This document shows, piece by piece, positions 51,485-63,027 of a stretch of DNA of 64,000 nt. The notes under the pieces are model-generated. The model had not been told where the DNA came from. It did no database searches and worked only from the letters and a program-made list of their open reading frames with translations. Numbering within the stretch: position 1 is the stretch's first letter; each line of letters starts with the position of its first letter. A program made the position numbers and the translations under genes. This DNA is from Paludibacter jiangxiensis (GTDB taxonomy: Bacteria; Bacteroidota; Bacteroidia; Bacteroidales; Paludibacteraceae): positions 310,001 through 374,000 of the forward strand of contig NZ_BDCR01000001.1 in assembly GCF_001618385.1 (NCBI RefSeq), given 5' to 3'.

Positions 51485-53401
51485 TTATTTTTTCTTGGAA
51501 GACGCAGCTTTTTGGCGTTGAGCCTGTTCGCGCTGCATTTGTTCCAGACGATCCATAAAGCCACCTTTTTTCTTTTTCGAAGGCTTTTTCTTATTAGCTT
51601 CCAATTGCATTAAAAGCTTGTCTTCATTCACAAAGCTGCGAATTGCATAAGTCTGCGCGATCGTAATCAAGGTTGACAAGAAATAGTAGTAGCTCAAACC
51701 GGAGGCATAGTCGTTAAACCAGAACCACATCATAATCGGGGTGAAATACATAATGATGTTCATTCCCGGCATTTGTTGGTTTGTGGCCATCTGCGACTGC
51801 ATATTGATCTTTGTGTAAATAAAGCTGACAATAGTCATCAATAAACAGAAGAGACTGATATGATTCCCGAAATAGGTAGTGATAAAAGGAATGGTTGCGT
51901 TCCAGGTGATCACCGCATCATAAGAAGAAAGGTCTTTTGCCCAGAGGAAGCTCTGATGACGCAACTCGATAGACGCCGGAAAGAAGTTGAACATCGCGAT
52001 CAAAATCGGCAACTGTAGCAGCATCGGCAAACAACCGCTCATTGGACTTACGCCCACCTTTCGATAAAGATCCATAGTCGCTTTCTGACGTTCCATTGCC
52101 TTTTCGGAAGGAATCTTAGCGTTGATTTCGTCTATCTGAGGTTTCAGTACACGCATCTTGGCTGACGACATATATGATTTATAGGTCATCGGGAAGAGTA
52201 CAAATTTGATAACAACCGTCATCAAAAGAATAATCAAACCAAAGCTTCCGATAAAGCTTCCGAAGAAGTTAAACATCGGAATGATGGCATATTGGTTAAT
52301 CCAACCAAAAATACCCCAGCCGAGCGGAACCAGTTTGGTCAGGCGCATTTTCTTGTCGTTATCTACGCCTTTATCGTATTTAGCCAACAGGTTAAATTTG
52401 TTCGGAACGAAATAGAAACGGAAGCTTGTTGCCGCAGTGCTTTTAGGATCAAATCCAACGCTCATTTTCGCTTTGCATTCGCTGATGTATTTCGAGTTAA
52501 CGTTATCATCGAATGAGCTTTCGAGAGTGCTTGATGTAAAGGCTTTATCGGCTACGAGGACGCTACTGAAGAACTGGTCTTTAAATGCCACCCATTGCAG
52601 CTGATTCGGAAGATTTTGTTCATCATGTCCGCTTTGCTTCAGGTTGTTTACATTTTCGGCAATGTATTTATAGAACAAACCGGTGTAACGAGCTTCAAAT
52701 TTACGCCCTTTTTCCTGCTGACGGATTTTCGCGTTCCAGTTCAATTCCAGACGATCGGTGTTAGGAGCCAACACAGATTCCATTCCCTTGCCTTTAACTT
52801 CAAGTTTAACCATGTAGTCGTCAGGAGCGAGGGTGTACACGAAATCAAGATACGAACCGTTGGTGGCTTTCAAACGAAAAGTGTACGATTTTGGAGAATC
52901 GGTAACGGTTTGGTTTTGTGAAATACCAATCGGTTCAAAATAAAGGTTCTGCGTACTAAGAACTCTGTTATTATTGGTTGCGAAAGTAAATCCGAAATTG
53001 CTTTCGTTTTTATCAAACAATATCAAAGGCAACGAATCATGTGTCTGGTAGTTTTTCAGTTGCACTGAATAGAGACGACCACCTTTGTTAGAGAATGTGA
53101 TTTTAACCACTTTATTCTCTACTGTGAATAGCTGTTCTGTACCTGTTCCTGCTGGTGCCAAAGGACCAAACGCAGCATTGATAGAGGCTGTATCGTTCTT
53201 TGCGATCAGAGAATCGGAGGCAACCTGAGCTGCATTTTTAGCTGCCACTGCGGCTTGCTCCTGTGCTGTTTTTTGTACAGCCGCAATGGAGTCCTGTGCC
53301 CGTTGAGCTGCAACCTGCTCTTTTGAAGGGCGGTTAAGCACAGAGAAGCCGACAAGAATCAGAATAATTAAGACAAATCCGAGAATCGTATTTTTATCCA
53401 T
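51485..53401 (-). CDS. yidC: Membrane protein insertase YidC
   Basis: The 638-residue protein has an N-terminal membrane helix (TILGFVLIILILVGFSVL), a large periplasmic domain of about 300 residues, and the conserved insertase core of five helices (FGLIILLMTVVIKFVLFPMTYKSY, GVSPMSGCLPMLLQLPILIAMFNFFPASIEL). It ends in a Lys-rich tail able to bind ribosomes. It inserts proteins into the inner membrane alone or with SecYEG. It lies 45 bases after pyrG. Confidence 0.96.
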   Translation of the reverse strand: MDKNTILGFVLIILILVGFSVLNRPSKEQVAAQRAQDSIAAVQKTAQEQAAVAAKNAAQVASDSLIAKNDTASINAAFGPLAPAGTGTEQLFTVENKVVKITFSNKGGRLYSVQLKNYQTHDSLPLILFDKNESNFGFTFATNNNRVLSTQNLYFEPIGISQNQTVTDSPKSYTFRLKATNGSYLDFVYTLAPDDYMVKLEVKGKGMESVLAPNTDRLELNWNAKIRQQEKGRKFEARYTGLFYKYIAENVNNLKQSGHDEQNLPNQLQWVAFKDQFFSSVLVADKAFTSSTLESSFDDNVNSKYISECKAKMSVGFDPKSTAATSFRFYFVPNKFNLLAKYDKGVDNDKKMRLTKLVPLGWGIFGWINQYAIIPMFNFFGSFIGSFGLIILLMTVVIKFVLFPMTYKSYMSSAKMRVLKPQIDEINAKIPSEKAMERQKATMDLYRKVGVSPMSGCLPMLLQLPILIAMFNFFPASIELRHQSFLWAKDLSSYDAVITWNATIPFITTYFGNHISLFCLLMTIVSFIYTKINMQSQMATNQQMPGMNIIMYFTPIMMWFWFNDYASGLSYYYFLSTLITIAQTYAIRSFVNEDKLLMQLEANKKKPSKKKKGGFMDRLEQMQREQAQRQKAASSKKK

Positions 53402-53446
53402 AAGGTTGTTTTAATTGCGATTGGGATAAGGTTTTTAGTTGTTATC

Positions 53447-55112
<1,666 letters not shown>

Positions 55113-55176
55113 TCCTTGAAATATTGCGAGTTAATTGTTTCTTTGCCCTATTCCGTTTCCTACAAAAACGAAAGCA

Positions 55177-55184
55177 CAAAGGTA
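55177..55184 (-). promoter_or_regulatory. Probable -7 box of pyrG promoter
   Basis: TACCTTTG on the minus strand, about 130 bases from the GTG start. No matching -33 element was found. Confidence 0.5.
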
Positions 55185-55286
55185 GTAATTATTTGCCACA
55201 TTTTTGCAGTAAAATATTCGTTGTGGTATTTCTAAACCCAATTGTCATAAAAATGCAACCTTTCGACAAAGTTGACAGTGAGAATA

Positions 55287-56198
55287 TTACCACAAATTCC
55301 GGATAGCCTGAATTTTATCAGACAATGGCAGCGAAGCATCTATCCAATGAATAGAGAGCCCCCGTCTTTCCATCCCACGAAACCAGGTCATTTGCCGTTT
55401 TGCAAAACGGTGAATCTCCATTTCGAGCTGGGAAAACATCTCTTCAAATGTAAGACGGCCGGTAACGTATAGCGTAAGGTATTTGTATTCCAGCCCGTAA
55501 TAAATAAGGTCATCGGGGGCGATGCCACTATCGAGCAGGCGGCGTACTTCGTCGACCATTCCTTCCTCCAGCCTGGTTTTGAGCCGACTGGTAATCCGGG
55601 CTCGGCGTTCGTCACGCGAAATATCAAGTCCGACAATCAGAGGACGAATATCAGGATAATCGGTTTTTATTTCCGGGTGATGCTGGTAATATTCTGCAAT
55701 TTCGATAGCACGGATAGCCCGCTTTACAGTATCAACATCGGTGGTATTATGCAGAGTTTTGTACGTACTTAATATTTGAGTCAGCTCTTCAAGCGTTTTG
55801 CCCTCGAATTGCTTGCGGAATTCCAGATTGTCGGGCACCTGAATAAGCCGGTAACCTTTCAGAATTGCCTCAATATAAAGGCCTGTACCGCCACAAAGAA
55901 CCGGAATTTTATTACGTTTGCTTATATCGGCAAAAGCCTGCAGAAAATCACGCTGATACTCGAAAACGTTGTATTTATAACCGGCATCCACAATATCAAT
56001 AAGGTGGTAAGGGACAGGTTGCCCGTCAATGACATATTCCGATAGATCTTTTCCCGTACCGAGATCCATACCCCGATAAATCTGGCGTGAATCGGCACTG
56101 ATAATTTCCCCGTCGATGGCACGAGCCAGATGCGTTGCTACCGTGGTTTTACCGGTGGCTGTCGGGCCGAGAATGGTTATAAGATTATATGCTGACAT
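55287..56198 (-). CDS. miaA: tRNA dimethylallyltransferase
   Basis: This enzyme adds an isopentenyl group to A37 of tRNAs that read codons starting with U. The 303-residue protein has the P-loop GPTATGKT (residues 11-18), the catalytic Asp in EIISADSRQIYRGMDLGTGK, and the later motifs GGTGLYIEAI and GLEYKYL. The start codon directly abuts the stop of the upstream hydrolase gene. It is last in the porW-MBL-miaA run. Confidence 0.95.
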   Translation of the reverse strand: MSAYNLITILGPTATGKTTVATHLARAIDGEIISADSRQIYRGMDLGTGKDLSEYVIDGQPVPYHLIDIVDAGYKYNVFEYQRDFLQAFADISKRNKIPVLCGGTGLYIEAILKGYRLIQVPDNLEFRKQFEGKTLEELTQILSTYKTLHNTTDVDTVKRAIRAIEIAEYYQHHPEIKTDYPDIRPLIVGLDISRDERRARITSRLKTRLEEGMVDEVRRLLDSGIAPDDLIYYGLEYKYLTLYVTGRLTFEEMFSQLEMEIHRFAKRQMTWFRGMERRGLSIHWIDASLPLSDKIQAIRNLW

Positions 56199-56831
56199 TT
56201 ACAAATACGGATTATTCGCCTTCTCGTAACCGATTGTAGTAGTCGGACCATGGCCGCAATAGACCGTGGTTTCTTCGGGTAGCACCAACAATTTGTCGGT
56301 AATGCCGTCAATCAGTTGTTCGTAATTACCTTTGGGAAGATCTGTGCGACCAATACTGCCCTGAAACAACACATCGCCGGCAAAAAGCACAGACGAAGAA
56401 GCATCATAAAAGCAGAGGCTTCCGGGCGAGTGACCCGGCACGTGAATAGATGTAAGCGTAACATTTCCAAAGGAAACCGCATCTTCCTCTGTCAGGTACT
56501 CCTTCAGTTCCGGTTGCTCGTTATAAACCATCCCGAACATTTCGGCCTGCGAGCGGATTTGCTGAAGCAGAAATTCATCTGCCTTGTGAGCTTTTGCCAA
56601 AACCCCGTAGGTTCTTTCCACAAAAAGATTGCCAAAAGCATGGTCGAGATGAAGATGTGTATTTATCAGATGTTTAACGGAGAGTTGATTGTCCGCAATA
56701 AATTGCTGTAATGCTTTTTGCTCCGATTCGGTCACACACCCCGGGTCAATGATAATGCACTCTTTGGTTTCATCGTATGCCACGTAGGTGTTTTCCATGA
56801 ACGGACTAAACACGAAAGTCTTTATAGTCAT
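56199..56831 (-). CDS. Metallo-beta-lactamase-fold hydrolase (glyoxalase II-like)
   Basis: The 210-residue protein has the metal-binding motif THLHLDH (HxHxDH), a downstream His in VPGHSPGS, an Asp in LFAGD and the final His in VYCGHGPTT, giving a dinuclear site. Single-domain relatives hydrolyse thioesters such as S-lactoylglutathione or are of unknown substrate. It lies 21 bases after the porW-like gene and immediately before miaA. Confidence 0.9.
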   Translation of the reverse strand: MTIKTFVFSPFMENTYVAYDETKECIIIDPGCVTESEQKALQQFIADNQLSVKHLINTHLHLDHAFGNLFVERTYGVLAKAHKADEFLLQQIRSQAEMFGMVYNEQPELKEYLTEEDAVSFGNVTLTSIHVPGHSPGSLCFYDASSSVLFAGDVLFQGSIGRTDLPKGNYEQLIDGITDKLLVLPEETTVYCGHGPTTTIGYEKANNPYL

Positions 56832-56852
56832 GATAACAATGTCTGGTTGAGT

Positions 56853-59624
56853 TTATTTATTAGCTTTTTCTTCGGCTGCCTGCGCTGGAATCAATGTATT
56901 CTGATAGAAGTTCAGATAATCATCGAAATTTTGTCCGACCTGAAGCGCTTTCAGGTTCTCTTCCGAAATAACTACAGGGTGAACTCCGGCTGCTGTGAGC
57001 ACTTTTTGCAAAGATGCCTCTTCGGCAAGAGAACGTTGATAGAAATGTGCATCGCCGAACGATGGAAAATCAGCGATAACAATTAACCGAAGGTTATTTC
57101 CAAGAGACCGCACATCCAAATCGAAATCTTTCAGCACGAAATAATTGAAGTTATAACTTGCAACTTTATAGAGCAACCGATTGACATCTACAGAATCGGA
57201 TGTAACCGGAAGCAACAGCAAATGCCGGTTATTGAGAGTTGATGTGAATTTAGGCGCCGGCTGGTTTTCCTGTTTGGCAAGTTCTTCCTGCTGTTTGGAA
57301 ATAAGATTGCCGTACGAACTGCCCTTTGTCACCACTTTCCCCTGCCCCAGCAGCGCTAACATATCCTTCGCAGTGCTTACAACGTCGCTTTGCGGATATT
57401 TCTTAACCAACTCCTCCATCGCAATTCTCATACCCTGTTGATCAACGCTTTTACCGATGCTCAACGCATTGAGCAAACTAAACTTCGGCATCAGTTCTGC
57501 AAACGGATAGGTAGCATTAGCCTGTTTGTAATTGTTCATTACCGTTTGGAAATCGTTGCGGGTATAAGCTTCAAAAGTGGACTCGTAAAGCGTTTCCTGT
57601 TGCTGCAAGATTTGTTGTTGCTGTTGTGTATACTCCGGATGAGCCAGCATCAAAGCATATTTTGAAGTTGGGAAGCTATTCGTAATAATCGCCTTGTATT
57701 GTTCGGATTCGGTGGTTTTACCGGCCTTCTTATTGAGAGCATAAAGCGAATAGTACGCATCAATCCATGTAGAATCTGCACCAAAACGACGATGAAGTTC
57801 TTCGTATGTGGCAATAGCCATCGGTTCGTCTTCCAGTTTGCGCTCATAAAGCTGCCCCATGTTGAACAACGCCTTGCTTATCATACTGTTTGACTTGGCA
57901 ATATCGGCAGGTGTTTTTGGAAGTTGAGCAAGATAAAATTCGGGTTTGTATTTATCTTCCTCTTTTTTAGCATTGTCCTTATCCTGATTACCAGCCAACG
58001 ATGTTTGCACAATAGATTGCAAATCATTGGTAATATTTGATTTGTCTGTACGACGCCAGTCATCTTCCAGCTTACGATTGCCCCACAATTGCTGAAACTG
58101 AGTTATTCCACTCTGAACCGTCATCCGGTTGTAGAAATACCAACTGTTGCTATTTGATGCAGCTCCTGCCGAGGCCGCTGCGTTGGGCTGCCCGAAAGTA
58201 CCGATATCCGAAAAACCATTATTTTGAGCCTGTTGCATAAGCAGTTGTTGCTGCTGCTGAGCCGCCAGTTGAGCTTTCTGCGCATCCTGCTCCGCTTTTC
58301 TGATGTTTGAAATGACATTGTTAATGGCATCCAGTCTTTCTTTCTCAGGCAATTTGGCAAGATGTTGCAAACTATCCTGCACGTGCACTGTGCTGTTGTA
58401 TCCGGCAAGCTCGTTTAGCACCTCAGCACGTTTGGTTACCCTTTCAAAATCCTCATTATCAACCTTAATCTGTTTTGCAGCAGAAGCATAACAAGGCTGA
58501 GCCTTCAGATAAGCTTTGTCGTTGTAATAAAGATCTCCCAACTTAATGTTCGCCGTCATCTTATCGGGATTATCCGGGTTCTTTGAATTAATCGCGGTCA
58601 GATAATTCTCAATTGCCTTATCCTTTTTATTGTCGTTCAGGTAAATATTCCCCATTACAACATAAATCTGATCGGCATATTCCTTATTGCGGGGAGATTT
58701 TGCCATTTTTCGAAGTTCAGCCAACACTTTGTCGGTTTTTTCTCCGGCTACCTGAGCTCGTTGCAAGCGGGCGGCCAGTTCCATATCGTACGATGTGCTG
58801 GATTTGATGGCAGCCGTAAAAGCTGCATAAGCTGTTGTCTTATCATTGAAACGTGAACTCAACTGTCCCAGAATAAAATTGAAGCGGGCACTCAAAAAAC
58901 GGTTACTTTCGTTTTCGGCAGCGGTTTTCAGGAAAGGAATGGCATCTGCATAGCGTTTTTCTTTCAACAGGAGATCTGCGCTGGCTGCAGCATAAATGCC
59001 ATTTATTCTTTTGTTCAGGGAATTCTTCGTACTGACTTTATTCAGGGCGTCTTCCGCCTCATAACTCCATCCCATTTCGGAAAAACAACGTGCTCTGCCT
59101 ATTTGAGCTTCGTCGGCCACATCAGCATCTATTCCAAAATGTTTGATTATGTACGCGTATGTACCCATTGCGCCGAGAAAATCAGCCTTATGAAATTCAG
59201 CCTGTGCAAGCAATAACCAGGAGCGCACCACCATCGGATTATACTCTTCTTTGCTCATAAATGCAATGTATGCCGGATCCTTCTTTTTCGAGAAATTCTT
59301 TTTGGGCTTTACTTTTATCGAGCGCTGTTTAATCGCTTTGCGGCATTTCTCAATCGTCACATCCATTTTTGATTTGGCAGCATCTGCATTGGAATGCTGA
59401 CTTATAGGATACATCGAAAGCAATTGAGAATAGTTATCTCTCTGGGCTCTGTTAATGGCATCTATCCCCTCTTTATAACTTTGATAACCATTAAAATAAA
59501 TATTGTACCGCGTGGTAAACGCGTTCATATTGCGGGTCAACCATGTATTCTTGGATGTTGTACAACCAAAAAACATAAAAACGGCTGATGTGTATATGAA
59601 TATGTTGCGTAGTCGTTGCTTCAT
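56853..59624 (-). CDS. PorW/SprE-like TPR lipoprotein of the type IX secretion system
   Basis: The 923-residue protein starts with a lipoprotein signal whose lipid-carrying Cys is residue 21 (FFGC). Conserved segments follow near the start (TWLTRNMNAFTTRYNIYFNGYQSYKEG) and then many helical TPR-type repeats. A Gln-rich stretch (about 460-480), further repeats and a C-terminal conserved domain (LLLPVTSDSVDVNRL) complete it. This is the layout of SprE of Flavobacterium and PorW of Porphyromonas, which are needed for type IX secretion. The ATG at 59624 is used because the nine bases before it start with TTG. Confidence 0.87.
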   Translation of the reverse strand: MKQRLRNIFIYTSAVFMFFGCTTSKNTWLTRNMNAFTTRYNIYFNGYQSYKEGIDAINRAQRDNYSQLLSMYPISQHSNADAAKSKMDVTIEKCRKAIKQRSIKVKPKKNFSKKKDPAYIAFMSKEEYNPMVVRSWLLLAQAEFHKADFLGAMGTYAYIIKHFGIDADVADEAQIGRARCFSEMGWSYEAEDALNKVSTKNSLNKRINGIYAAASADLLLKEKRYADAIPFLKTAAENESNRFLSARFNFILGQLSSRFNDKTTAYAAFTAAIKSSTSYDMELAARLQRAQVAGEKTDKVLAELRKMAKSPRNKEYADQIYVVMGNIYLNDNKKDKAIENYLTAINSKNPDNPDKMTANIKLGDLYYNDKAYLKAQPCYASAAKQIKVDNEDFERVTKRAEVLNELAGYNSTVHVQDSLQHLAKLPEKERLDAINNVISNIRKAEQDAQKAQLAAQQQQQLLMQQAQNNGFSDIGTFGQPNAAASAGAASNSNSWYFYNRMTVQSGITQFQQLWGNRKLEDDWRRTDKSNITNDLQSIVQTSLAGNQDKDNAKKEEDKYKPEFYLAQLPKTPADIAKSNSMISKALFNMGQLYERKLEDEPMAIATYEELHRRFGADSTWIDAYYSLYALNKKAGKTTESEQYKAIITNSFPTSKYALMLAHPEYTQQQQQILQQQETLYESTFEAYTRNDFQTVMNNYKQANATYPFAELMPKFSLLNALSIGKSVDQQGMRIAMEELVKKYPQSDVVSTAKDMLALLGQGKVVTKGSSYGNLISKQQEELAKQENQPAPKFTSTLNNRHLLLLPVTSDSVDVNRLLYKVASYNFNYFVLKDFDLDVRSLGNNLRLIVIADFPSFGDAHFYQRSLAEEASLQKVLTAAGVHPVVISEENLKALQVGQNFDDYLNFYQNTLIPAQAAEEKANK

Positions 59625-59650
59625 ACGAGGCAAAAAGTGGTATTGAATTG

Positions 59651-59658
59651 CAAATGTA
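59651..59658 (-). promoter_or_regulatory. Probable -7 box of the porW-like operon
   Basis: TACATTTG on the minus strand, 26 bases from the ATG. Confidence 0.45.
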
Positions 59659-59769
59659 CTATTAATAACGCTGTTTGCCTAAAAATGTTGCCTGTTTTTC
59701 TTTAATTACGTTATAACATCTTAAGCTCAAACCGGCCATTAAAATCCAAGGAAAAAGAAGGCAGAAGAA

Positions 59770-60324
59770 TTAGTTATCTGAACTGCCGATTAACTTCACA
59801 GTACAAAACAACGCGGAATAAGGAGGAATGTGGTGTCCGTCACCACTCACGCCGTAAGCAAGAATAGACGGGAAAATAAAATCGAATTGTTCTCCGGGCT
59901 TCATCTTGCGCAGAGCCATATCAAGGCCGGTAAAACTTTCGCCTTTACCTAACCGGATAGTGGTTTTGCGGGGAGAATTGAGATTGGAATAACAAAATTT
60001 CCCATCAAGCAGTGTGATGGAATATTGGTAAGTAACAGCTTGTTGCGATTTAGCAACCGCTTTCCTGTTCGTTAAAGAACGGGAACACCAGAACCCAAGA
60101 CTGTCTTTCTCGAGACGTAAATGTTTGTCGGCTATATATTTTTCAATTTGTCGCTCCTCATTATTAAGAATCGCTTTATTCAGAGTGATGAGGTTTTCTT
60201 TTTCTTCGTCGGGAACGGGAATATTGGAAGGTACCTGTGGCTGCTGCCTGCATGAACCACACAACAGCAATAAGGAACAGCACCACAATCCGACCGAAAA
60301 ACGCATAAATGAACGAACCCTCAT
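59770..60324 (-). CDS. FKBP-type peptidyl-prolyl isomerase lipoprotein (GldI-like)
   Basis: The 184-residue protein has a signal peptide with lipobox LLLCGSC (Cys at about 25), a short N-terminal helical region, and a C-terminal FKBP fold with YQYSITLLDGK, FTGLDMALRKMKPGEQFDF and AYGVSGDG-IPPYSALF. It would act as a proline isomerase or chaperone in the periplasm or at the outer membrane. GldI, the gliding-motility FKBP lipoprotein of Flavobacterium, has this make-up. It lies 10 bases after yjbQ and next to a PorW/SprE-like gene. Confidence 0.83.
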   Translation of the reverse strand: MRVRSFMRFSVGLWCCSLLLLCGSCRQQPQVPSNIPVPDEEKENLITLNKAILNNEERQIEKYIADKHLRLEKDSLGFWCSRSLTNRKAVAKSQQAVTYQYSITLLDGKFCYSNLNSPRKTTIRLGKGESFTGLDMALRKMKPGEQFDFIFPSILAYGVSGDGHHIPPYSALFCTVKLIGSSDN

Positions 60325-60334
60325 AGTTGAATTT

Positions 60335-60751
60335 TTATTCGCCGATAATTTTCACCAGCACTCTTTTTTTACGCATACCGTCAAATTCCCCATAAAAAAT
60401 CTGCTCCCATGGTCCGAAATCAAGCTTTCCTTTGGTAATAGCCACAACGACTTCACGCCCCATTATCTGACGCTTGAGATGAGCATCTCCATTATCTTCA
60501 TAACCGTTATGTTGATACTGACTATAGGGTTTTTCGGGAGCCAGTTTTTCGAGCCACACCTCCATATCGTGATGCAATCCGCCTTCGTCATCATTAATGA
60601 AAACGCTGGCCGTAATGTGCATGGCATTAACGAGAACCAAACCTTCGTTGATTCCACTTTCTCGAAGGCAAGCTTCCACATGCGATGTAATATTGACGAA
60701 CTGGCGTCTTTGGGTAGTCTCAAACCAAAGTTCTTTGCGATACGATTTCAT
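60335..60751 (-). CDS. YjbQ-family (UPF0047) protein
   Basis: The 138-residue protein is of the UPF0047/YjbQ family: it has the hallmark [12 protein letters not shown] segment, the [10 protein letters not shown] motif and [11 protein letters not shown]. Members have been linked to thiamin-phosphate synthase activity, but the physiological role is uncertain. The ATG at 60751 follows DedA by 14 bases; the next gene starts 10 bases on, so this is an operon. Confidence 0.9.
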   Translation of the reverse strand: MKSYRKELWFETTQRRQFVNITSHVEACLRESGINEGLVLVNAMHITASVFINDDEGGLHHDMEVWLEKLAPEKPYSQYQHNGYEDNGDAHLKRQIMGREVVVAITKGKLDFGPWEQIFYGEFDGMRKKRVLVKIIGE

Positions 60752-60765
60752 GGTGGACAAAAACG

Positions 60766-61392
60766 TTAATTTTCAGACTTCTTACTGGTGAGGTTTTTGT
60801 AAATCTTGTAGATATAATAACCCAAAGCAATAACCAATACAACCAAAACTCCGGTATCGATGTAGTGACTGTACTGCATCACTGTTTCCCAGTTTTGCTT
60901 GAGTTTATATCCCAGAAATGTAAGGAAGGCGTTCCAGATACCGGCTCCTAAAACAGTGTAAATACAGAATTTCAGGAAATTCATTTTGCCGGCTCCGGCA
61001 GGAATGCTGATAAAATGGCGAACAACCGGAATAAAACGGGCAGCAAAGATTGTGATTTGTCCGTGCTTGGTAAAGAATCGTTCCGACATTTCGAGATGCT
61101 TTTCCTTCAACAGGAAGAACTTTCCGAATTTGGTTATAAACGTTTTTCCGCCATAATATCCAATTGCGTAAGAGATTCCGGAACCAACCAAACTACCGAG
61201 AGTTGCAAAAAAGATGGTACCTGTCCACGTCAGGGTACCGTCAACAATGAGAAATCCCGCGAATGGCATTACCGCTTCGCTCGGCACAGGAAAGAACATG
61301 CTTTCGAGCATCATTAAAACAAAAATGCCCGGATAGGCACTTGCACTGATAATTGATACGGCCGCAATGGCAATTCGTTCGGTAATTCCCAT
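60766..61392 (-). CDS. DedA-family membrane protein
   Basis: The 208-residue protein has several hydrophobic segments and the DedA core motifs: [19 protein letters not shown], the [17 protein letters not shown] stretch and [22 protein letters not shown]. DedA proteins act in lipid-carrier flipping or membrane energetics, with undecaprenyl phosphate as a known substrate for some. Its reading direction and spacing to yjbQ (14 bases) indicate cotranscription. Confidence 0.92.
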   Translation of the reverse strand: MGITERIAIAAVSIISASAYPGIFVLMMLESMFFPVPSEAVMPFAGFLIVDGTLTWTGTIFFATLGSLVGSGISYAIGYYGGKTFITKFGKFFLLKEKHLEMSERFFTKHGQITIFAARFIPVVRHFISIPAGAGKMNFLKFCIYTVLGAGIWNAFLTFLGYKLKQNWETVMQYSHYIDTGVLVVLVIALGYYIYKIYKNLTSKKSEN

Positions 61393-61459
61393 GAAAAGAA
61401 GTCTTTGTTAATGCGCATTCCTGATCACTCCGGATTATTTGCGCGATGTGAATTGTATG

Positions 61460-62848
61460 TTAGTGATTTTTATCCTTGTTGATAATTTCTCTCGCTTCCG
61501 GACAAATGTCCAGAAATATGGTAGATGCTTCGGGATTTAGCTCAAGCGCTTTTTCCAACAGCGGAATTGCTTTTTTATATTCGCTGAGTTTGTAGTATGC
61601 AATAGCCAGAAACAGATTGATATTTTCCAGCGAACTATCTTGATTATAAGCTTCCAGATAACAATCCAGAGCCGACTGGTAAAGCGCAATGTCAATATAA
61701 ATATTGCCAAGCGCAATCCAAGTATCCGGCTGGTGCTGTTCCAGTTTCAGCGATTTTTTGTACGCTCGTTCAGCTTCCTTTATTTTGTTAGTATTAACAT
61801 ATGCCTCAGCAAGATACACCCATGTTTCAAAGTTTTCAGAGTCAAGTTCCAGTGCCTTGTGAAGGTATTCGATGCTCTCTTCCGGTGCCTCGAGTTCAAG
61901 GCTGCAAATTCCCATTCCGGTCCATGCATCCGGATTTTTGTCGTTAATTTCCAACGCACGCTTATAGCAGGTCTTGGCATTATTGTACTCATCCAGTTTT
62001 TCATAGCATTCGCCCATGAATACCTGCAACAAGTCCGGATATGCCACTTTTTCCTCACACCTGCGATAGCATTCGAGCGAGTCTTCAAAACGGTTGAGAT
62101 GGAAAAGAGTATTTCCTTTTTGCAACCATCCGCCGAAGTCTTCTTCGTCAATGACAGTCACATAATCGAAAGCTTCAAGCGCCTGAGAATAATTTGCCTG
62201 ATTGAAATATACCAAACCAAGGTTGAACCATGCTTCCAAAGAATAAGCATCTGCATCAATTATCCTGTTGTAGTAATCGATGGCCGTTTGCGCCTGATCC
62301 AACTGTTCGTAGCAAAACGCGGCATCCTGCAGCAAATCGGCATCAGCAGAATCTTCCGCAAGACCTTTTTCAAGATAAATCAATGCCCGTTTGTAAAACC
62401 CGTTTGAAATATACACATGAGCAATATCGAGGCAGAGATTGGGCACATCAGAGTGTGCATTGTCTGCCAGTCTTGAAAAAACAAGATGAGCTTCCGATTC
62501 GTGGTTAAGGCGCAGCAAGGCTTCCCCTTTCAACAATTCGGTTTCAGCATCATTGGTGGTATGGATTCGTTCGAGAATTTGGAGTGCTTTACGTGCATCT
62601 CCGGAGGCGAGGTAAACTTTTGCCCGTTTGGTTTGTAAAACAGTGCTGCCCGGATGCAGGGTCATGCCCAGATCAATGGCTTTCGAGGACTCTTTCGGTT
62701 TGCCACAGTTGAGATAGTAATCTACGATAACTTCCAACTCTTCAACATCGAAATAGCCTACCGTACGGTTCTGCACTGCCTGTTCATAGCGACGCACTAC
62801 CTCTTGCGATTCTTCGTCGAAGATGAATTCCTGATTGTAGCCCTTCAT
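61460..62848 (-). CDS. Tetratricopeptide-repeat protein
   Basis: The 462-residue protein is composed almost wholly of TPR units (for example AWFNLGLVYFNQANYSQALEAFDYVT, AWTGMGICSLELEAPEESIEYLHKALEL). There is no signal peptide or membrane segment, so it is probably cytoplasmic. TPR arrays bind partner proteins, but the partner is unknown. A -7-like TAACTTTG (62872-62879) lies just upstream, 67 bases separate it from dedA, and the divergent APH-like gene shares the region. Confidence 0.85.
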   Translation of the reverse strand: MKGYNQEFIFDEESQEVVRRYEQAVQNRTVGYFDVEELEVIVDYYLNCGKPKESSKAIDLGMTLHPGSTVLQTKRAKVYLASGDARKALQILERIHTTNDAETELLKGEALLRLNHESEAHLVFSRLADNAHSDVPNLCLDIAHVYISNGFYKRALIYLEKGLAEDSADADLLQDAAFCYEQLDQAQTAIDYYNRIIDADAYSLEAWFNLGLVYFNQANYSQALEAFDYVTVIDEEDFGGWLQKGNTLFHLNRFEDSLECYRRCEEKVAYPDLLQVFMGECYEKLDEYNNAKTCYKRALEINDKNPDAWTGMGICSLELEAPEESIEYLHKALELDSENFETWVYLAEAYVNTNKIKEAERAYKKSLKLEQHQPDTWIALGNIYIDIALYQSALDCYLEAYNQDSSLENINLFLAIAYYKLSEYKKAIPLLEKALELNPEASTIFLDICPEAREIINKDKNH

Positions 62849-62871
62849 TTATACTCCTTGTTATTACGCTG

Positions 62872-62879
62872 CAAAGTTA
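62872..62879 (-). promoter_or_regulatory. Probable -7 box of TPR gene promoter
   Basis: TAACTTTG on the minus strand, 24 bases from the ATG. Confidence 0.45.
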
Positions 62880-62979
62880 CGACAATATCGCGAAATCTAA
62901 TCTTTTTGGGCTTCTAAAAGTTATTAACAAATTGGTTTTCAGTTGAAGAAAGGTTTGAGTGTTTGGCTTCTTAATTCCG

Positions 62980-63009
62980 TTGAACATCCAAGCTTTTTGT
63001 TTACTTTTG
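62980..63009 (+). promoter_or_regulatory. Promoter of the APH-like gene
   Basis: TTG (62980-62982), 19 bases, TACTTTTG (63002-63009), 18 bases before the ATG. Confidence 0.62.
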
Positions 63010-63027
63010 CAAGATAAATTTAACGAA

